Assembly (NCBI RefSeq): GCF_000931465.1
Contig: NZ_CP010892.1
Span: 2,751,388-2,815,387 of the forward strand
Direction: 5' to 3'
Origin: Pseudomonas sp. MRSN 12121
Lineage (GTDB): Bacteria; Pseudomonadota; Gammaproteobacteria; Pseudomonadales; Pseudomonadaceae
DNA length: 64,000 bases
Part shown: one piece after another, positions 52,812-61,394 of the stretch
How the letters are laid out: every line of letters begins with the position of its first letter
Numbering within the stretch: position 1 is the first letter of the stretch
Program-made: the position numbers and the translations under genes
The notes under the pieces: model-generated
The model's database searches: none
Told to the model about the DNA's origin: nothing
The model's input: the letters and a program-made list of their open reading frames with translations, nothing else

Positions 52812-53675
52812 TCAATGCTTGGCCGCCACCTCTTCCAGGTGGTCCATGATCTCCTGCGGCTTGAGCACCAGCACATCGCTTTCCAGGGCGTCGAGCACCA
52901 CTTCCGCGGTATTGCCGATCAGCGCGCCGGAAATCCCGGTGCGCGCCACGGTGCCGATGATGGTCAGCGCCGCTGCCAGCTCATGGGCGGTGTGCGGGAT
53001 CAGCACGTCCGCCGGGCCTTCTTCGATATGCAGGTGGGCGTCGTCGATATCGAACTCGGCCTGGAACGCCTTGCACTGCTCGCGGTAGCGCGCCTCGATG
53101 GTTTCCTTGAGCTGGAGCACCGGGTCGGCCGCCGACAGCATCGGCGACGGATGGGCGCTGATCACATGCAACTGCGCCTTGGCCAGGCTGGCGATATCGA
53201 AACCGTGGTCGACGATGGTGGCATGTAGGGTGCGGTGCTCGCCGTCGCTGTTGCCGACGTCGACGGCCGCCAGGATCACGCCGCCGGTCCAGGGCCTGGC
53301 GGTTTTCACCAGCAGCACGGGGCTGGGGCAGTAGCGCAGCAGTTTCCAGTCGGCGGGGGTGAGCAGGGCCTTCTTCAGCGGGTTGTCGGCGAAGTGTTGC
53401 TTGATCACCAGGCCGCAGCCTTCGGCCTGCTGCACGTCGATGACGGTGTTGTACAGGCTGTCGTTCCAGGCCTGCTCGGTGGTCACGTTGTAGCCTTCGC
53501 TGATCAGGCTGTTCTTGAGCACGCTGAGCAGGGCCGAGTGTTCATGTTTCTTGTCGCACACCAACAGGTGCAGATGGGCCTGGGTGACCCCGGCGATCAG
53601 CTTGGCGCGCTTGAGCGCGAGGCTTTCGGAATGCTCGGGCTCGATGACCACCAGGATGCTGCGGATGGCTTGCAT
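52812..53675 (-). CDS. Universal stress protein, tandem domain (UspE-like)
   Basis: Cytoplasmic stress protein with two Usp domains, 287 residues. The first runs IRSILVVIEPEHSESLALKRAKLIAGVTQAHLHLLVCD to about residue 130. The second runs VILAAVDVGNSDGEHRTLHATIVDHGFDIASLAKAQLHVISAHPSP to the end, with VRTGISGALIGNTAEVVLDALESDVLVLKP, where the GxxGNTAE pattern resembles the ATP-binding site (G-2x-G-9x-G-S/T). ATG 53675 follows TGGAGA and is preferred over the longer frame. UspE-like proteins support survival under anaerobic or stress conditions. Confidence 0.9.
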   Translation of the reverse strand: MQAIRSILVVIEPEHSESLALKRAKLIAGVTQAHLHLLVCDKKHEHSALLSVLKNSLISEGYNVTTEQAWNDSLYNTVIDVQQAEGCGLVIKQHFADNPLKKALLTPADWKLLRYCPSPVLLVKTARPWTGGVILAAVDVGNSDGEHRTLHATIVDHGFDIASLAKAQLHVISAHPSPMLSAADPVLQLKETIEARYREQCKAFQAEFDIDDAHLHIEEGPADVLIPHTAHELAAALTIIGTVARTGISGALIGNTAEVVLDALESDVLVLKPQEIMDHLEEVAAKH

Positions 53676-53790
53676 GGTCGGGATCTCCAGAGGGTGATGA
53701 AGGCTGTGTTGCACAACTATAGTTGCTGGCCGTCGGCGCGGATGTTGATGCACATCAAGCGCCGCGGCTGGTGGTCTGCGGCACGGCCGG

Positions 53791-53796
53791 TATAAT
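53791..53796 (+). promoter_or_regulatory. -10 element upstream of miaE
   Basis: A perfect TATAAT lies 120 bp before the miaE ATG; the -35 side (CTGGTG) is poor. It would drive miaE and the small frame before it. Confidence 0.5.
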
Positions 53797-53835
53797 CGGC
53801 GCCCTTCGCCGTGAACCCTTTATCCCGTGAGCCCC

Positions 53836-53919
53836 ATGTCCTCTATCCCTGAAGTCGCCGCCGTGCTGCCTGGCGCGCGTTATGCCGCCAAGACCCTGTC
53901 GAAGGATGCCCGACCATGA
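53836..53919 (+). CDS. Candidate upstream reading frame coupled to miaE
   Basis: A 27-codon frame, MSSIPEVAAVLPGARYA then AKTLSKDARP, whose TGA overlaps the miaE ATG (ATGA). Codons follow Pseudomonas preference (GTC GCC GCC GTG, AAG ACC CTG TCG AAG). The ribosome site is weak (GTGAG). It may be a coupling leader or a vestigial gene start. Confidence 0.35.
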   Translation: MSSIPEVAAVLPGARYAAKTLSKDARP

Positions 53920-54521
53920 ATCTGCCGGAAATCCACGAGTTCCTTGGCTGCCGGACACCGGATGAATGGGTCCGGGCAGCCCTGGCGGACCAGGAAACCC
54001 TGCTGATCGACCACAAGAACTGCGAGTTCAAGGCGGCCAGCACGGCCCTGAGCCTGATCGCCAAGTACCACTCCCATGTCGACCTGATCAACATGATGTC
54101 GCGCCTGGCCCGGGAAGAGCTGGTGCACCACGAGCAGGTGATGCGCCTGATGAAGCGGCGCAAGATCGAGTTGCGCCAGCTGTCGGCCGGGCGCTACGCC
54201 TCGGGCTTGCGCAAGGTGGTGCGCAGCCACGAGCCGGTGAAGCTGGTGGACACCCTGGTGGTCGGCGCCTTTATCGAGGCCCGCAGCTGCGAACGTTTCG
54301 AGGCGCTGGTGCCGCACCTGGACGAAGAGCTGGGCAAGTTCTATTTCGGCTTGCTGAAAAGCGAGGCCCGGCATTTCCAGGGCTACCTGAAGCTGGCCTA
54401 CCAGTACGGTGACGCCAGGGACATCGCCCAGGTGATCGAGAAAGTGCGCGCCGCCGAGCGCGAGCTGATCGAGTCGCCGGACGTGGAGTTCCGCTTCCAC
54501 AGTGGCGTGCCTACCCGGTAG
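53916..54521 (+). CDS. miaE: tRNA-(ms2io6A37) hydroxylase
   Basis: Non-haem diiron monooxygenase that hydroxylates the isopentenyl chain of ms2i6A at tRNA position 37. The 201 residues carry the ferritin-like iron ligands: EFKAASTALSLIAKYHSH, then LAREELVHHEQVMRLMKRR and GAFIEARSCERFEALVPHL with KSEARHFQGYLKLA. WVRAALADQETLLIDHKNCEFKAAS is a MiaE hallmark. An intrinsic terminator follows at 54589-54615. Gene is single and complete. Confidence 0.93.
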   Translation: MNLPEIHEFLGCRTPDEWVRAALADQETLLIDHKNCEFKAASTALSLIAKYHSHVDLINMMSRLAREELVHHEQVMRLMKRRKIELRQLSAGRYASGLRKVVRSHEPVKLVDTLVVGAFIEARSCERFEALVPHLDEELGKFYFGLLKSEARHFQGYLKLAYQYGDARDIAQVIEKVRAAERELIESPDVEFRFHSGVPTR

Positions 54522-54588
54522 AACGGGCCCGATGGGTATAAAACTACGGGCAAATTGTAAAAAACTCTTAAAAGCATGAAACATCGCG

Positions 54589-54615
54589 AAAAGCCGGCCG
54601 TGCGAGCCGGTTTTT
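54589..54615 (+). terminator. Intrinsic terminator of miaE
   Basis: AAAAGCCGGC pairs with GCCGGTTTTT around CGTGCGA, leaving a U-tract. It lies 68 bp after the miaE stop and before the response-regulator gene. Confidence 0.75.
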
Positions 54616-54693
54616 GCCTGGCGCCGTGCTCAGATTTATCCGATGCCGCCTATAATGCGCGCACTCAAATTGTGCGTTCTCAGACTGGTATTT

Positions 54694-55401
54694 ATGGATA
54701 ACCCGGGTCTTGGCAAAGTATTGCTGGTGGAAGACGACGAAAAGCTCGCGGGGCTGATCGCGCACTTCCTGTCGCAACATGGTTTTGAGGTCCTGGCGGT
54801 GCATCGTGGCGATGTGGCGCTGGCGGCCTTTCTCGAATTCAAGCCGAAAATCGTCGTGCTCGACCTGATGCTGCCGGGCCAGAGCGGGCTGCACGTGTGC
54901 CGGGAAATCCGCAGCGTGTCGGATACGCCCATCGTCATCCTCACCGCCAAGGAGGAAGACCTGGACCATATCCTGGGCCTGGAATCCGGCGCCGACGATT
55001 ATGTGATCAAGCCGATCAAGCCGCCGGTGCTGCTGGCGCGCCTGCGGGCGCTGCAACGGCGCCAGATGCCGGAGCCGGTGGTGCGGGGCGCGCTGGAGTT
55101 CGGCACCCTGGCCATCGACCGCAGTTGCCGGGAGGTGCGCCTGGCCGGCGAACTGATCGAGCTGACCACCATGGAGTTCGAGCTGCTGTGGCTGCTGGCC
55201 AGTGCGGCGGGCAAGATCCTCTCGCGCGACGATATTCTCAACCGCATGCGCGGCATCGCCTTCGACGGCCTCAACCGCAGCGTCGACGTGTACATCAGCA
55301 AGCTGCGCGGCAAGCTCCACGACAACCCTCGCGAGCCGGTGTGCATCAAGACCATCTGGGGCAAGGGCTACCTGTTCAATCCGTTCGCGTGGGAGCTGTA
55401 G
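54694..55401 (+). CDS. OmpR-family response regulator (RstA-like)
   Basis: Phosphorylation-controlled transcription factor, 235 residues. Receiver domain: VLLVEDDEKLAGLIAHFL, phosphoacceptor Asp in KIVVLDLMLPGQSGLHVCREI (about residue 57), switch Thr in VILTAKEED and Lys in DDYVIKPIKPPVLLARL. A winged helix follows: LTTMEFELLWLLASAAGKILSRDDILNRMRGIAFDGLNRSVDVYISKLRGKL, with the final IKTIWGKGYLFN. The kinase starts directly after the stop, so they form a two-component operon. It resembles E. coli RstA and P. aeruginosa BfmR. Confidence 0.92.
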   Translation: MDNPGLGKVLLVEDDEKLAGLIAHFLSQHGFEVLAVHRGDVALAAFLEFKPKIVVLDLMLPGQSGLHVCREIRSVSDTPIVILTAKEEDLDHILGLESGADDYVIKPIKPPVLLARLRALQRRQMPEPVVRGALEFGTLAIDRSCREVRLAGELIELTTMEFELLWLLASAAGKILSRDDILNRMRGIAFDGLNRSVDVYISKLRGKLHDNPREPVCIKTIWGKGYLFNPFAWEL

Positions 55402-56685
55402 ATGCTGCGCCTGTTCCTGGGCCTGTACATTGTCCTGGCCATCGGTTTCGCCGGGGCGATCACCGCGGTCGATCACATTTTCACCGCCGTCCTCGAGGAC
55501 CCGCTGGAAGCCTATCACCGCGATGCGGTGCGGGGGCCGGCCTACAGCCTGGTGGAACAGCTGCGGCCACTGGACAGCGCCGAACGCGAGCGGCAACTGC
55601 AGGCCCTGCAACCGCACTACGGCCTGCAATTGCGCCTGCTGGACAGGAACACCCTGACCTTGAACGAACGGGAGCAGGCCTTGCTGGCCTCCGACCAACT
55701 GGTGGTGCGGGAGAAGTTGACCCAGTTCATCGCCCGCATCGACCAGGGGCCGCAACTGTTGAGCATCAAGCTGCCGGAAGAGCCGTCGCTGACCCGGTTC
55801 TACACCATTGCCGCTTATGTCGCGCTGGGGACGATAGTGGGCATCTTCCTGCTGTTCTGGGTGCGTCCGCACTGGCGCGACCTGGAACAGTTGCGGCTGG
55901 CGGCCGAGCGTTTCGGCGACAACGACTTGAGCGCACGCCTGCACCTGTCGCGGCGCTCGAACATCCGCGAGCTGGCCGGGCACTTCAACCGCATGGCCAG
56001 CCGCATCGAAGGCCTGATTGCCAACCAGCGCGAACTGACCAACGCGGTCTCTCACGAATTGCGCACGCCCATCGCGCGGCTGTCGTTCGAGCTCGACCAG
56101 CTCAAGCAGTCGGACCCCAAACAGCGCCGCGAGCTGATCGCCGACATGTACGCCGACCTCGGCGAGCTGGAGGAGATGGTCTCCGAACTGCTGACCTACG
56201 CCAGCCTGGAACACGGCGCCACGGTGATCAACCGCGAGCACATCCAGGCCCGCCACTGGCTTGACAGTGTGGTCGGCAGTGTCGCCCTGGAGGCGGAAGC
56301 GGCGGGGGTGCAGATCGCTATCAGGGCCTGTGAGGTCGAGTACATCAGTATCGAGCCGCGGTTCATGGCGCGGGCGTTGATCAACCTGCTGCGCAACGCC
56401 ATTCGTTATGCGGGGCGGCAGGTCGAGGTGTCGCTGAGGCAGACCGGGCAGGGCTACGAAGTCCAGGTCAACGACGACGGCCCCGGTGTGCCGGTGGAAG
56501 GGCGGAAGAAGATCTTCGAGCCGTTCTCGCGCCTCGACGCCAGCCGCGATCGCCGCACCGGCGGCTTCGGCCTGGGCCTGGCGCTGGTCCGGCGGGTCTC
56601 GCAATCCCACGGCGGGCAGGTCGAAGTGACGGACTCGCAATGGGGCGGGGCGTCGTTTCGCATGACCTGGGCGCGTCCCGAGTAA
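55402..56685 (+). CDS. Sensor histidine kinase (RstB/BfmS-like)
   Basis: Inner-membrane sensor partner of the response regulator, 427 residues. First membrane helix at residues 1-25 (LFLGLYIVLAIGFAGAITAVD), a periplasmic domain of about 110 residues (LEAYHRDAVRGPAYSLVEQLRPL), a second helix (FYTIAAYVALGTIVGIFLLFWV), HAMP (RDLEQLRLAAERFGDNDLSARLHL), H-box VSHELRTPIARLSFELDQL and ATPase motifs NLLRNAIRYAG, DDGPGVP and GGFGLGLALVRRVSQSHGG. All key residues present. The immediate neighbour downstream is a MipA-type outer membrane protein, a possible target. Confidence 0.92.
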   Translation: MLRLFLGLYIVLAIGFAGAITAVDHIFTAVLEDPLEAYHRDAVRGPAYSLVEQLRPLDSAERERQLQALQPHYGLQLRLLDRNTLTLNEREQALLASDQLVVREKLTQFIARIDQGPQLLSIKLPEEPSLTRFYTIAAYVALGTIVGIFLLFWVRPHWRDLEQLRLAAERFGDNDLSARLHLSRRSNIRELAGHFNRMASRIEGLIANQRELTNAVSHELRTPIARLSFELDQLKQSDPKQRRELIADMYADLGELEEMVSELLTYASLEHGATVINREHIQARHWLDSVVGSVALEAEAAGVQIAIRACEVEYISIEPRFMARALINLLRNAIRYAGRQVEVSLRQTGQGYEVQVNDDGPGVPVEGRKKIFEPFSRLDASRDRRTGGFGLGLALVRRVSQSHGGQVEVTDSQWGGASFRMTWARPE

Positions 56686-56705
56686 CCGGGAGTTTTGCGG
56701 CGTGG

Positions 56706-56780
56706 CTATCGCGGGCAAGCCGGATCGCCGCCCGCTCGCTCCTACAAGGTACGTAGGAGCGAGGCTTGCCCGCGATGACG
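56706..56780. repeat. REP doublet
   Basis: TATCGCGGGCAAGCCGGATCGC and then GCTCGCTCCTACA faces GTAGGAGCGAGGCTTGCCC and GCGATGACG, between the kinase and mipA-like gene stops. Confidence 0.85.
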
Positions 56781-56799
56781 GCAGAGCGGTCGCTACCTT

Positions 56800-57597
56800 T
56801 TAGAAGCTGTACTCGACACTGGCCGCCAGCGAGGTCTGCAGGCGCTTGTCGACGATCGGGCTGTCGCCGGCTTCCTTGCTCAGGTAATCCACCGCCAGCA
56901 CCGTGGAGACGCTGGTATTGGCATTGATCGGCAGGGTCCAGGTGAGGTCGCCGCCCTGGCTGAGCATGCCGCCCTTGGCGTGGTAGGCGCCGAAGCGGCT
57001 GTTGGCCGCCTGGTGGCGGCTGACGCCGTACCAGGTCTGCATGTAGTCGCCATCGCCGAAGCGGCTGTTGAGACTGCCGTCGAGGCTGCCGTAGGCGCCC
57101 TTGTAGAGCGTGGTGGCGATGTTCAATTGCAGGTGGTTGTAGGCCGAGCCGGTGTCCGGGTCGTCGTTCTTCTTGAAGGCATGCTCCACCGTCGCGCCGA
57201 TCACCACCGAGCCCAGGGTGTAGCTGAGGTTGGCGCCGACCTGCGCCCGCGACTTGATCGAGCCCATGCCGTTGAGCCGGTCGGAGCCCTTGTAGCCGGT
57301 CTTGCGATCCTTGCGGCTGGCGCTCGGGCCGACCCAGGTGCTGAACGCCAGGTCGCCCCATTCGCCTTGCCAGCCCAGGCCCTGGGCGGTGTCGAAGAAC
57401 AAGCCGTAGGGGCTGTCGATGCTGGCGCCGAGCAGCGGCGTCACGCTGCGTTCGTCGCTGCCGCTGTAGCGCGGCTGGCTCGCGGCGCCCAGTTGCAGGC
57501 TGTATTTCCAGTCTTCGGCGTGGGCGGTGCCGGCGGCCAGCAGGCACAGCGAGCTCAGGGACAGGCACCAGGTTCGAGGTGTGATCAGAGGCTTCAT
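56800..57597 (-). CDS. MipA/OmpV-family outer membrane protein
   Basis: Outer-membrane beta-barrel of the MipA/OmpV family, 265 residues. A signal peptide (MKPLITPRTWCLSLSSLCLLAAGTAHA) is followed by WKYSLQLGAASQPRYSGSDERSVTPLLGASID and a final aromatic (LAASVEYSF). Strands alternate hydrophobic and polar residues throughout. ATG 57597 is preferred, though ATG 57600 precedes it directly. Family members are scaffold or sensor proteins for murein synthases or for polymyxin/kanamycin responses. A small signal-peptide protein gene overlaps its upstream end by a short gap. Confidence 0.88.
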   Translation of the reverse strand: MKPLITPRTWCLSLSSLCLLAAGTAHAEDWKYSLQLGAASQPRYSGSDERSVTPLLGASIDSPYGLFFDTAQGLGWQGEWGDLAFSTWVGPSASRKDRKTGYKGSDRLNGMGSIKSRAQVGANLSYTLGSVVIGATVEHAFKKNDDPDTGSAYNHLQLNIATTLYKGAYGSLDGSLNSRFGDGDYMQTWYGVSRHQAANSRFGAYHAKGGMLSQGGDLTWTLPINANTSVSTVLAVDYLSKEAGDSPIVDKRLQTSLAASVEYSF

Positions 57598-57602
57598 CAA
57601 GG

Positions 57603-57845
57603 TCAGTAACTCAACAGGTTGGAGGAGGGTCGACCATTTCTCGAATAGGAACTGCCCAGGCCGTCGCGAGGCCGGCTGGCGGCCTTGGGTGCGGGCGGGC
57701 TCGGAGGTTCAGGCGTGAGCGTCTCGCCCCTGGGCTGGGGCGTCGCTGCAACAGGTGGGGCAACAACCGTGGGCGGTGCCGTGCCCTGGCAGCTGAGGCT
57801 GCCGAGCAGTAACACCAGGAAAAGACCGCATAACCTGCCTGACAT
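57603..57845 (-). CDS. Small proline-rich exported protein
   Basis: An 80-residue product with a signal peptide MSGRLCGLFLVLLLGSLSCQG; a cysteine sits where a lipobox would be (LSC), though the box is poor. The rest is Pro/Ala/Ser-rich (PTVVAPPVAATPQPRGETLTPEPPSPPAPKAASRPRDG) and disordered, ending YSRNGRPSSNLLSY. It lies 5 bp upstream of the MipA-like gene on the same strand. A periplasmic linker or lipoprotein partner is possible. Not recognised as a family. Confidence 0.65.
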   Translation of the reverse strand: MSGRLCGLFLVLLLGSLSCQGTAPPTVVAPPVAATPQPRGETLTPEPPSPPAPKAASRPRDGLGSSYSRNGRPSSNLLSY

Positions 57846-57949
57846 GACGCACCCGTGGAGAAATGGATGCGCTCATGCTAGGGACGCGGTGGCGGGCAAT
57901 CTTTGCCAGCTTTGTCGGAAAACTGTCAAAGACTGTGAAAGGCCTTCAC

Positions 57950-58438
57950 CTACCGTTGCAGATCCAGGCGCTGGTGCCACTGGGCGATGGATTCTTGCGG
58001 GTAGTGCTCGAACTGCAGGTCATGAGGATGCCAGTCGATCTCGACCCAGGGCGCCCGCGAGTCGAGCATCAGGTGCGTGTGTTCCGGGGGCACCGGCAAC
58101 GGCGTGTCGATGGCCGAGGCGAAGGGGTGGATCAGTTCCGGCCATTGCGGGCTGAACAGCCACAGGCCGGAGCCGCAGAGGCTGCAGAAGTGCCGTTCGG
58201 CGCTGCTGCGGCGCGCCCGTTGCGCGCCGGGGGCCTTGATCCGCGCGTGGTAGATCGAAATATGCTGGCGCCCGCGGACTTTCAGGCTGGCGGCGTCGCC
58301 ACCGAGGTTGATCGCATAGCCGCCACCGCCCTGGGTCTTGCGGCAGATCGAGCAGTAGCAGCGCTGGTAAGGGTAGGGGTGGGCGCTGGCCAGGCTGAAG
58401 TGGACGGCGTCGCAATGGCAGGAACCTTCGAGTTGCAT
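57950..58438 (-). CDS. GFA/CENP-V-family zinc protein
   Basis: A 162-residue protein of the glutathione-dependent formaldehyde-activating (GFA) fold. It has the first zinc site GSCHCDAVHFS, a second in YQRCYCSICRKTQGGGGYAINLGG, and the third HFCSLCGSGLWLFSP. GGAGGTGATC sits before ATG 58438, deciding the start over GTG 58444. The true catalytic role of most family members, including this one, is unknown; S-hydroxymethyl-glutathione chemistry is doubtful in non-methylotrophs. Confidence 0.9.
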   Translation of the reverse strand: MQLEGSCHCDAVHFSLASAHPYPYQRCYCSICRKTQGGGGYAINLGGDAASLKVRGRQHISIYHARIKAPGAQRARRSSAERHFCSLCGSGLWLFSPQWPELIHPFASAIDTPLPVPPEHTHLMLDSRAPWVEIDWHPHDLQFEHYPQESIAQWHQRLDLQR

Positions 58439-58555
58439 GATCACCTCCGGCTACGGGTGGACGATGCCCTCAGCCTAGTCCCGGGCCGGCAGGCTGCCCA
58501 GCCGTGCGGGGACGGGCGGCCTTGATGAAATTTTCACGCACGCTGCCTTAGGCTG

Positions 58556-58725
58556 CCCGCTCTCTTTGGGGAGTAGCCTGTTGCCGGTTCGTCCGGCAGC
58601 GCCCGTATCAACATTCTCGGCACCCTGCCGTGGTACGGGCACCTTCTGGTTGGCGAGACCATCGACATCCCTGCGCTGAAGTCGGGCGCGCGGGCATGTC
58701 GTGGACTCAAGCCCGACCGGAAGAT
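58556..58725 (+). promoter_or_regulatory. yybP-ykoY manganese riboswitch of mntP
   Basis: The conserved pieces are present in order: CTTTGGGGAGTAGCC near 58563 and TGGTTGGCGAGACCATCG near 58647, the latter holding the Mn-binding GGCGAGACC loop. GTCGGGC (58681-58687) pairs with GCCCGAC (58711-58717) just before the GGAAG ribosome site, a likely expression platform. Mn2+ should turn on the downstream exporter. Confidence 0.85.
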
Positions 58726-58730
58726 CCCAC

Positions 58731-59303
58731 ATGAACCCAGCCTCGATCGTGTTCCTTGCCTTCGCCATGTCCACCGATGCCTTTGCGGCCGCGGTCGGCA
58801 AGGGCTCCAGCCTGCATAAACCGCGTTTGTCCGAAGCCTTGCGCATCGGCCTGATCTTCGGCGTGATCGAAGCCATCACCCCGGTGGTCGGCTGGCTCAT
58901 CGGCCAGGCGGCCGCGCAATGGGTGGCCAACTGGGACCACTGGATCGCCTTCGGCCTGCTGCTGGCGCTCGGCCTGCACATGATTCACAACGGCTTGAGC
59001 CTGGAGCAGGAAGCTCGACAGGAAGCACCGCGCCAGCCGGGATTCTGGCTGCTCGCGGCCACGGGCTTTGCCACCAGCATCGATGCCCTGGCGGTGGGCG
59101 TGGGGCTGGCCTTCGTCAACGTCAATATCTGGGTCGCGGCCACGGCGATCGGCCTGGCGACCATGACCATGGTCACTCTGGGCGTAATGCTCGGGCGCGC
59201 CATCGGCACGGTCATGGGGCAGCGCGCGGAAATCCTGGGAGGCGTGGTGCTGATCATCGTCGGCTCGACCATCCTCTACGAGCACCTGTCGGCCGTGGCT
59301 TGA
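58731..59303 (+). CDS. mntP: Manganese exporter
   Basis: Inner-membrane Mn2+ efflux pump, 190 residues, six helices. MntP motifs are clear: [19 protein letters not shown] near residue 8 and [23 protein letters not shown] near residue 110, with the essential aspartates. It protects against manganese excess. The yybP-ykoY riboswitch directly upstream is standard for mntP in many bacteria, which confirms the function. ATG 58731 follows GGAAGATCCCAC. A weak hairpin with a T-tract (ACCT...AGGTTTTTT) lies after the stop. Confidence 0.95.
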   Translation: MNPASIVFLAFAMSTDAFAAAVGKGSSLHKPRLSEALRIGLIFGVIEAITPVVGWLIGQAAAQWVANWDHWIAFGLLLALGLHMIHNGLSLEQEARQEAPRQPGFWLLAATGFATSIDALAVGVGLAFVNVNIWVAATAIGLATMTMVTLGVMLGRAIGTVMGQRAEILGGVVLIIVGSTILYEHLSAVA

Positions 59304-59359
59304 CCTTGTAGTTACTTCAGGTTTTTTACTGTCGGCTCTCTCACGCTGGAGTCATCGAT

Positions 59360-59629
59360 ATGAGTTTTTTCGAGCGTTTGCTGGGCGGTCATCACGGTCG
59401 CGGCCATGGTGGCTATCAAAACGGGCATCACGGCGGGCACTCGGGGAACGGCCATGGCCGGCGGCCTGCCGGCCCGTCATGCCCGGACTGTGGGGCGAAC
59501 AATGCGGCCGGGGCGCGGTTCTGCCAGCAGTGCGGCACCTCGTTGCACCCTGCCGCCTGCGGCCAATGCGGCAGCCCGCTGGCCGCCGCTGCGCGCTTCT
59601 GCGGGCAATGCGGCGGCGCGGCGCGCTGA
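59360..59629 (+). CDS. Small zinc-ribbon protein
   Basis: An 89-residue cytoplasmic protein. The N-terminus is His/Gly-rich (GGHHGRGHGGYQNGHHGGHSG). Three CxxC-type knuckles follow: CPDCGANNAAGARFCQQCG, then CGQCGSPLAAAARFCGQCGG, a double zinc-ribbon. Such DZR proteins often join membrane or stress pathways. It lies after mntP on the same strand and may share its transcript or have its own promoter. The His-rich part may bind divalent metal. Confidence 0.82.
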   Translation: MSFFERLLGGHHGRGHGGYQNGHHGGHSGNGHGRRPAGPSCPDCGANNAAGARFCQQCGTSLHPAACGQCGSPLAAAARFCGQCGGAAR

Positions 59630-59636
59630 GGACGCT

Positions 59637-60203
59637 CTACAGTGCGATGGCGTAGCGCACCTGGGTCGCGTCGTCCGGATCGATGGCGCGGCTGAAGCCG
59701 AGTGTCGTGGCCAGTTGGCGCATGCGGTGGTTGGCCGGGCAGTCCAGGGAGTACATCTGCCGCAGGCCCTGGTCCTTCGCCCGGGCGATCAGGTGGTGCA
59801 TGAGCACCGCGTCCAGCCCCTTGTGCTGCCAGTCGTCGGCCACGGTGACGGCGAATTCGCAGGTGTCGGGGGCGGTGTCGATCGCGGCGTAGCGGCTGAT
59901 GCCGATTTCCCGCAGCGTGCCGTTGTCGTGCACCAGCGCCACGTAGGCCACGCGCCGGCGGCCGTCGACATCCATCAGTTGCGCGAGCAGGGCGTCGCCG
60001 ACCTCTTTCACTTCGCCGAGAAACCGGTGGTGCCGGGTGAGTGGCGAAAGGTTCTCGATAAAGGCTTTTTCCCGGTCGCGGTCTTCGGCGCGCAACGGGC
60101 GGATCAGCACCGGGCTGCCGTCGTTGAGGGTGTCGATCCAGTGTTCGCCTTGCTGCGGGGTGAAGGCGGCCGGGGCGGGCGAGTGAATGGCGGTACTGGT
60201 CAT
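59637..60203 (-). CDS. GNAT N-acetyltransferase
   Basis: Acetyl-CoA-dependent acetyltransferase, 188 residues. The GNAT fold is visible: VLIRPLRAEDRDREKAFIENLSPLTRHHRFLGEV at the start, CEFAVTVADDWQHKGLDAVLMHHLIARAKDQGL carrying the acyl-CoA loop (Q/G-x-x-G), and LATTLGFSRAIDPDD at the end. Its opening resembles GNAT proteins joined to acetyl-CoA synthetase-like regulators. ATG 60203 has AAGGAGCCTCGCCC before it. Substrate unknown. Confidence 0.88.
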   Translation of the reverse strand: MTSTAIHSPAPAAFTPQQGEHWIDTLNDGSPVLIRPLRAEDRDREKAFIENLSPLTRHHRFLGEVKEVGDALLAQLMDVDGRRRVAYVALVHDNGTLREIGISRYAAIDTAPDTCEFAVTVADDWQHKGLDAVLMHHLIARAKDQGLRQMYSLDCPANHRMRQLATTLGFSRAIDPDDATQVRYAIAL

Positions 60204-60336
60204 GGGCGAGGCTCCTTGGTGCGGCAAATGATGACCTGAACATCTACACCGCCCAGGCGCGGAGCCTTTGATTCAGGTCAACGGCCAGCCGCGCCGGAGC
60301 CGGTTTGCCGCCGGAAGGTCGCCTGGCCCGGGGCGC

Positions 60337-61233
60337 TCAGGCCTGCTCCGGTGCGGGCATCAGGGTGCCGATCAGCGCCCGCACGCTGCCGGGCAGGGCC
60401 TCGAGTTCGCGCACGATGATGCTGCGTTCGCGCACGGCCCAGGCCTCGTCGAGTTTCACCGTCACCAGTTGCATGGTGCGGCTGTGCCGGATGGCCGCCG
60501 ACTCGGGAATGATGCCGATGCCCACGCCGGCCTCGACCATGCGGCAGATCGCCTCGAAGCTCGACACCTGGATCCGCAGCGACAGCTGCTTGCCGGTGCG
60601 TTCCACGTGTTCGCGCAGAAAGCTCAGCAAGGTGCTGCCTTCGTGCAGGCCGATGTGCTGGTAGGCCAGGGTCTGTTCCAGGGTCACCGCCGGTTGCCTG
60701 GCCAGGGGGTGGTCCACCGGTAGGATCAGCACCAGGTGGTCGGTGCTGAAGTGCAGCACTTGCAGGCCGCTGGCTTCCACCGGGCCGGCGATGATGCCCA
60801 TGTCGGCGGTGCCGTCGAGCACGCCCCGCACGATGTCGCGGGACAGGCGCTCCTGCAGGTCCACCGTGACCCCGGGGCGCTTCGACAGGAAGCCGGCGAG
60901 GATCTCCGGGAGGAACTCGGTCACCGCCGTGGTGTTGGCGAAGATCCGCATGTGCCCGGTGGAATCGCCGCCGTACTGGGTGAATTCGCTTTTCAGGTAG
61001 TCCACCTGGCGCATGATCAGCCGCGCATGCTGCAACAGGCGTTCGCCCGCCGGGGTGACCTCGACGCCGCGGCTGTCGCGGTACAACAGGCGGGTTTCGA
61101 GCTGGCCTTCCAGGGCCTTGATCCGCGCGCTGGCCGCCGCTGGCGAGAGGAAGGCGCGCCGGGCGCCCTGGGTCAGGCTCGGCGATTCGGCGATATGGAT
61201 GAACAGGCGCAGGTCGGCCAGATCGAAATGCAT
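60337..61233 (-). CDS. LysR-type regulator of the itaconate operon (RipR-like)
   Basis: Transcription activator, 298 residues, with an N-terminal winged HTH (LADLRLFIHIAESPSLTQGARRAFLSPAAASARIKALEGQLETRLLYRD) and a substrate-binding domain (GHMRIFANTTAVTEFLPEILAGFLSKRP; GLHEGSTLLSFLREHVERTGK). It is divergent from ich, acyl-CoA dehydrogenase and MmgE genes, the gene order of P. aeruginosa PA0877-PA0881. It probably senses itaconate or itaconyl-CoA. ATG 61233 follows CCAGGAG. Confidence 0.9.
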   Translation of the reverse strand: MHFDLADLRLFIHIAESPSLTQGARRAFLSPAAASARIKALEGQLETRLLYRDSRGVEVTPAGERLLQHARLIMRQVDYLKSEFTQYGGDSTGHMRIFANTTAVTEFLPEILAGFLSKRPGVTVDLQERLSRDIVRGVLDGTADMGIIAGPVEASGLQVLHFSTDHLVLILPVDHPLARQPAVTLEQTLAYQHIGLHEGSTLLSFLREHVERTGKQLSLRIQVSSFEAICRMVEAGVGIGIIPESAAIRHSRTMQLVTVKLDEAWAVRERSIIVRELEALPGSVRALIGTLMPAPEQA

Positions 61234-61299
61234 GGGCGGGCTCCTGGGGCTGGCGAAAGGACCGCCGGGAAGCGGGCGGGCGCAAAGGGCGTTCAGCAT

Positions 61300-61314
61300 A
61301 ACCGAACGCCGGTT
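61300..61314. promoter_or_regulatory. LysR-type inverted repeat between ripR-like gene and ich
   Basis: AACCG-AACGC-CGGTT is a perfect dyad, extended imperfectly to ATAACCG/CGGTTTAT, in the divergent promoter region. The size and T/A ends suit a LysR-family binding site. Confidence 0.6.
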
Positions 61315-61394
61315 TATTGAAATGCAAATTCTCGGAACGCGCCGTCGCTTGCATGATCGGCTCCATCACCACTGCACGACAGGACTCCGACCCG

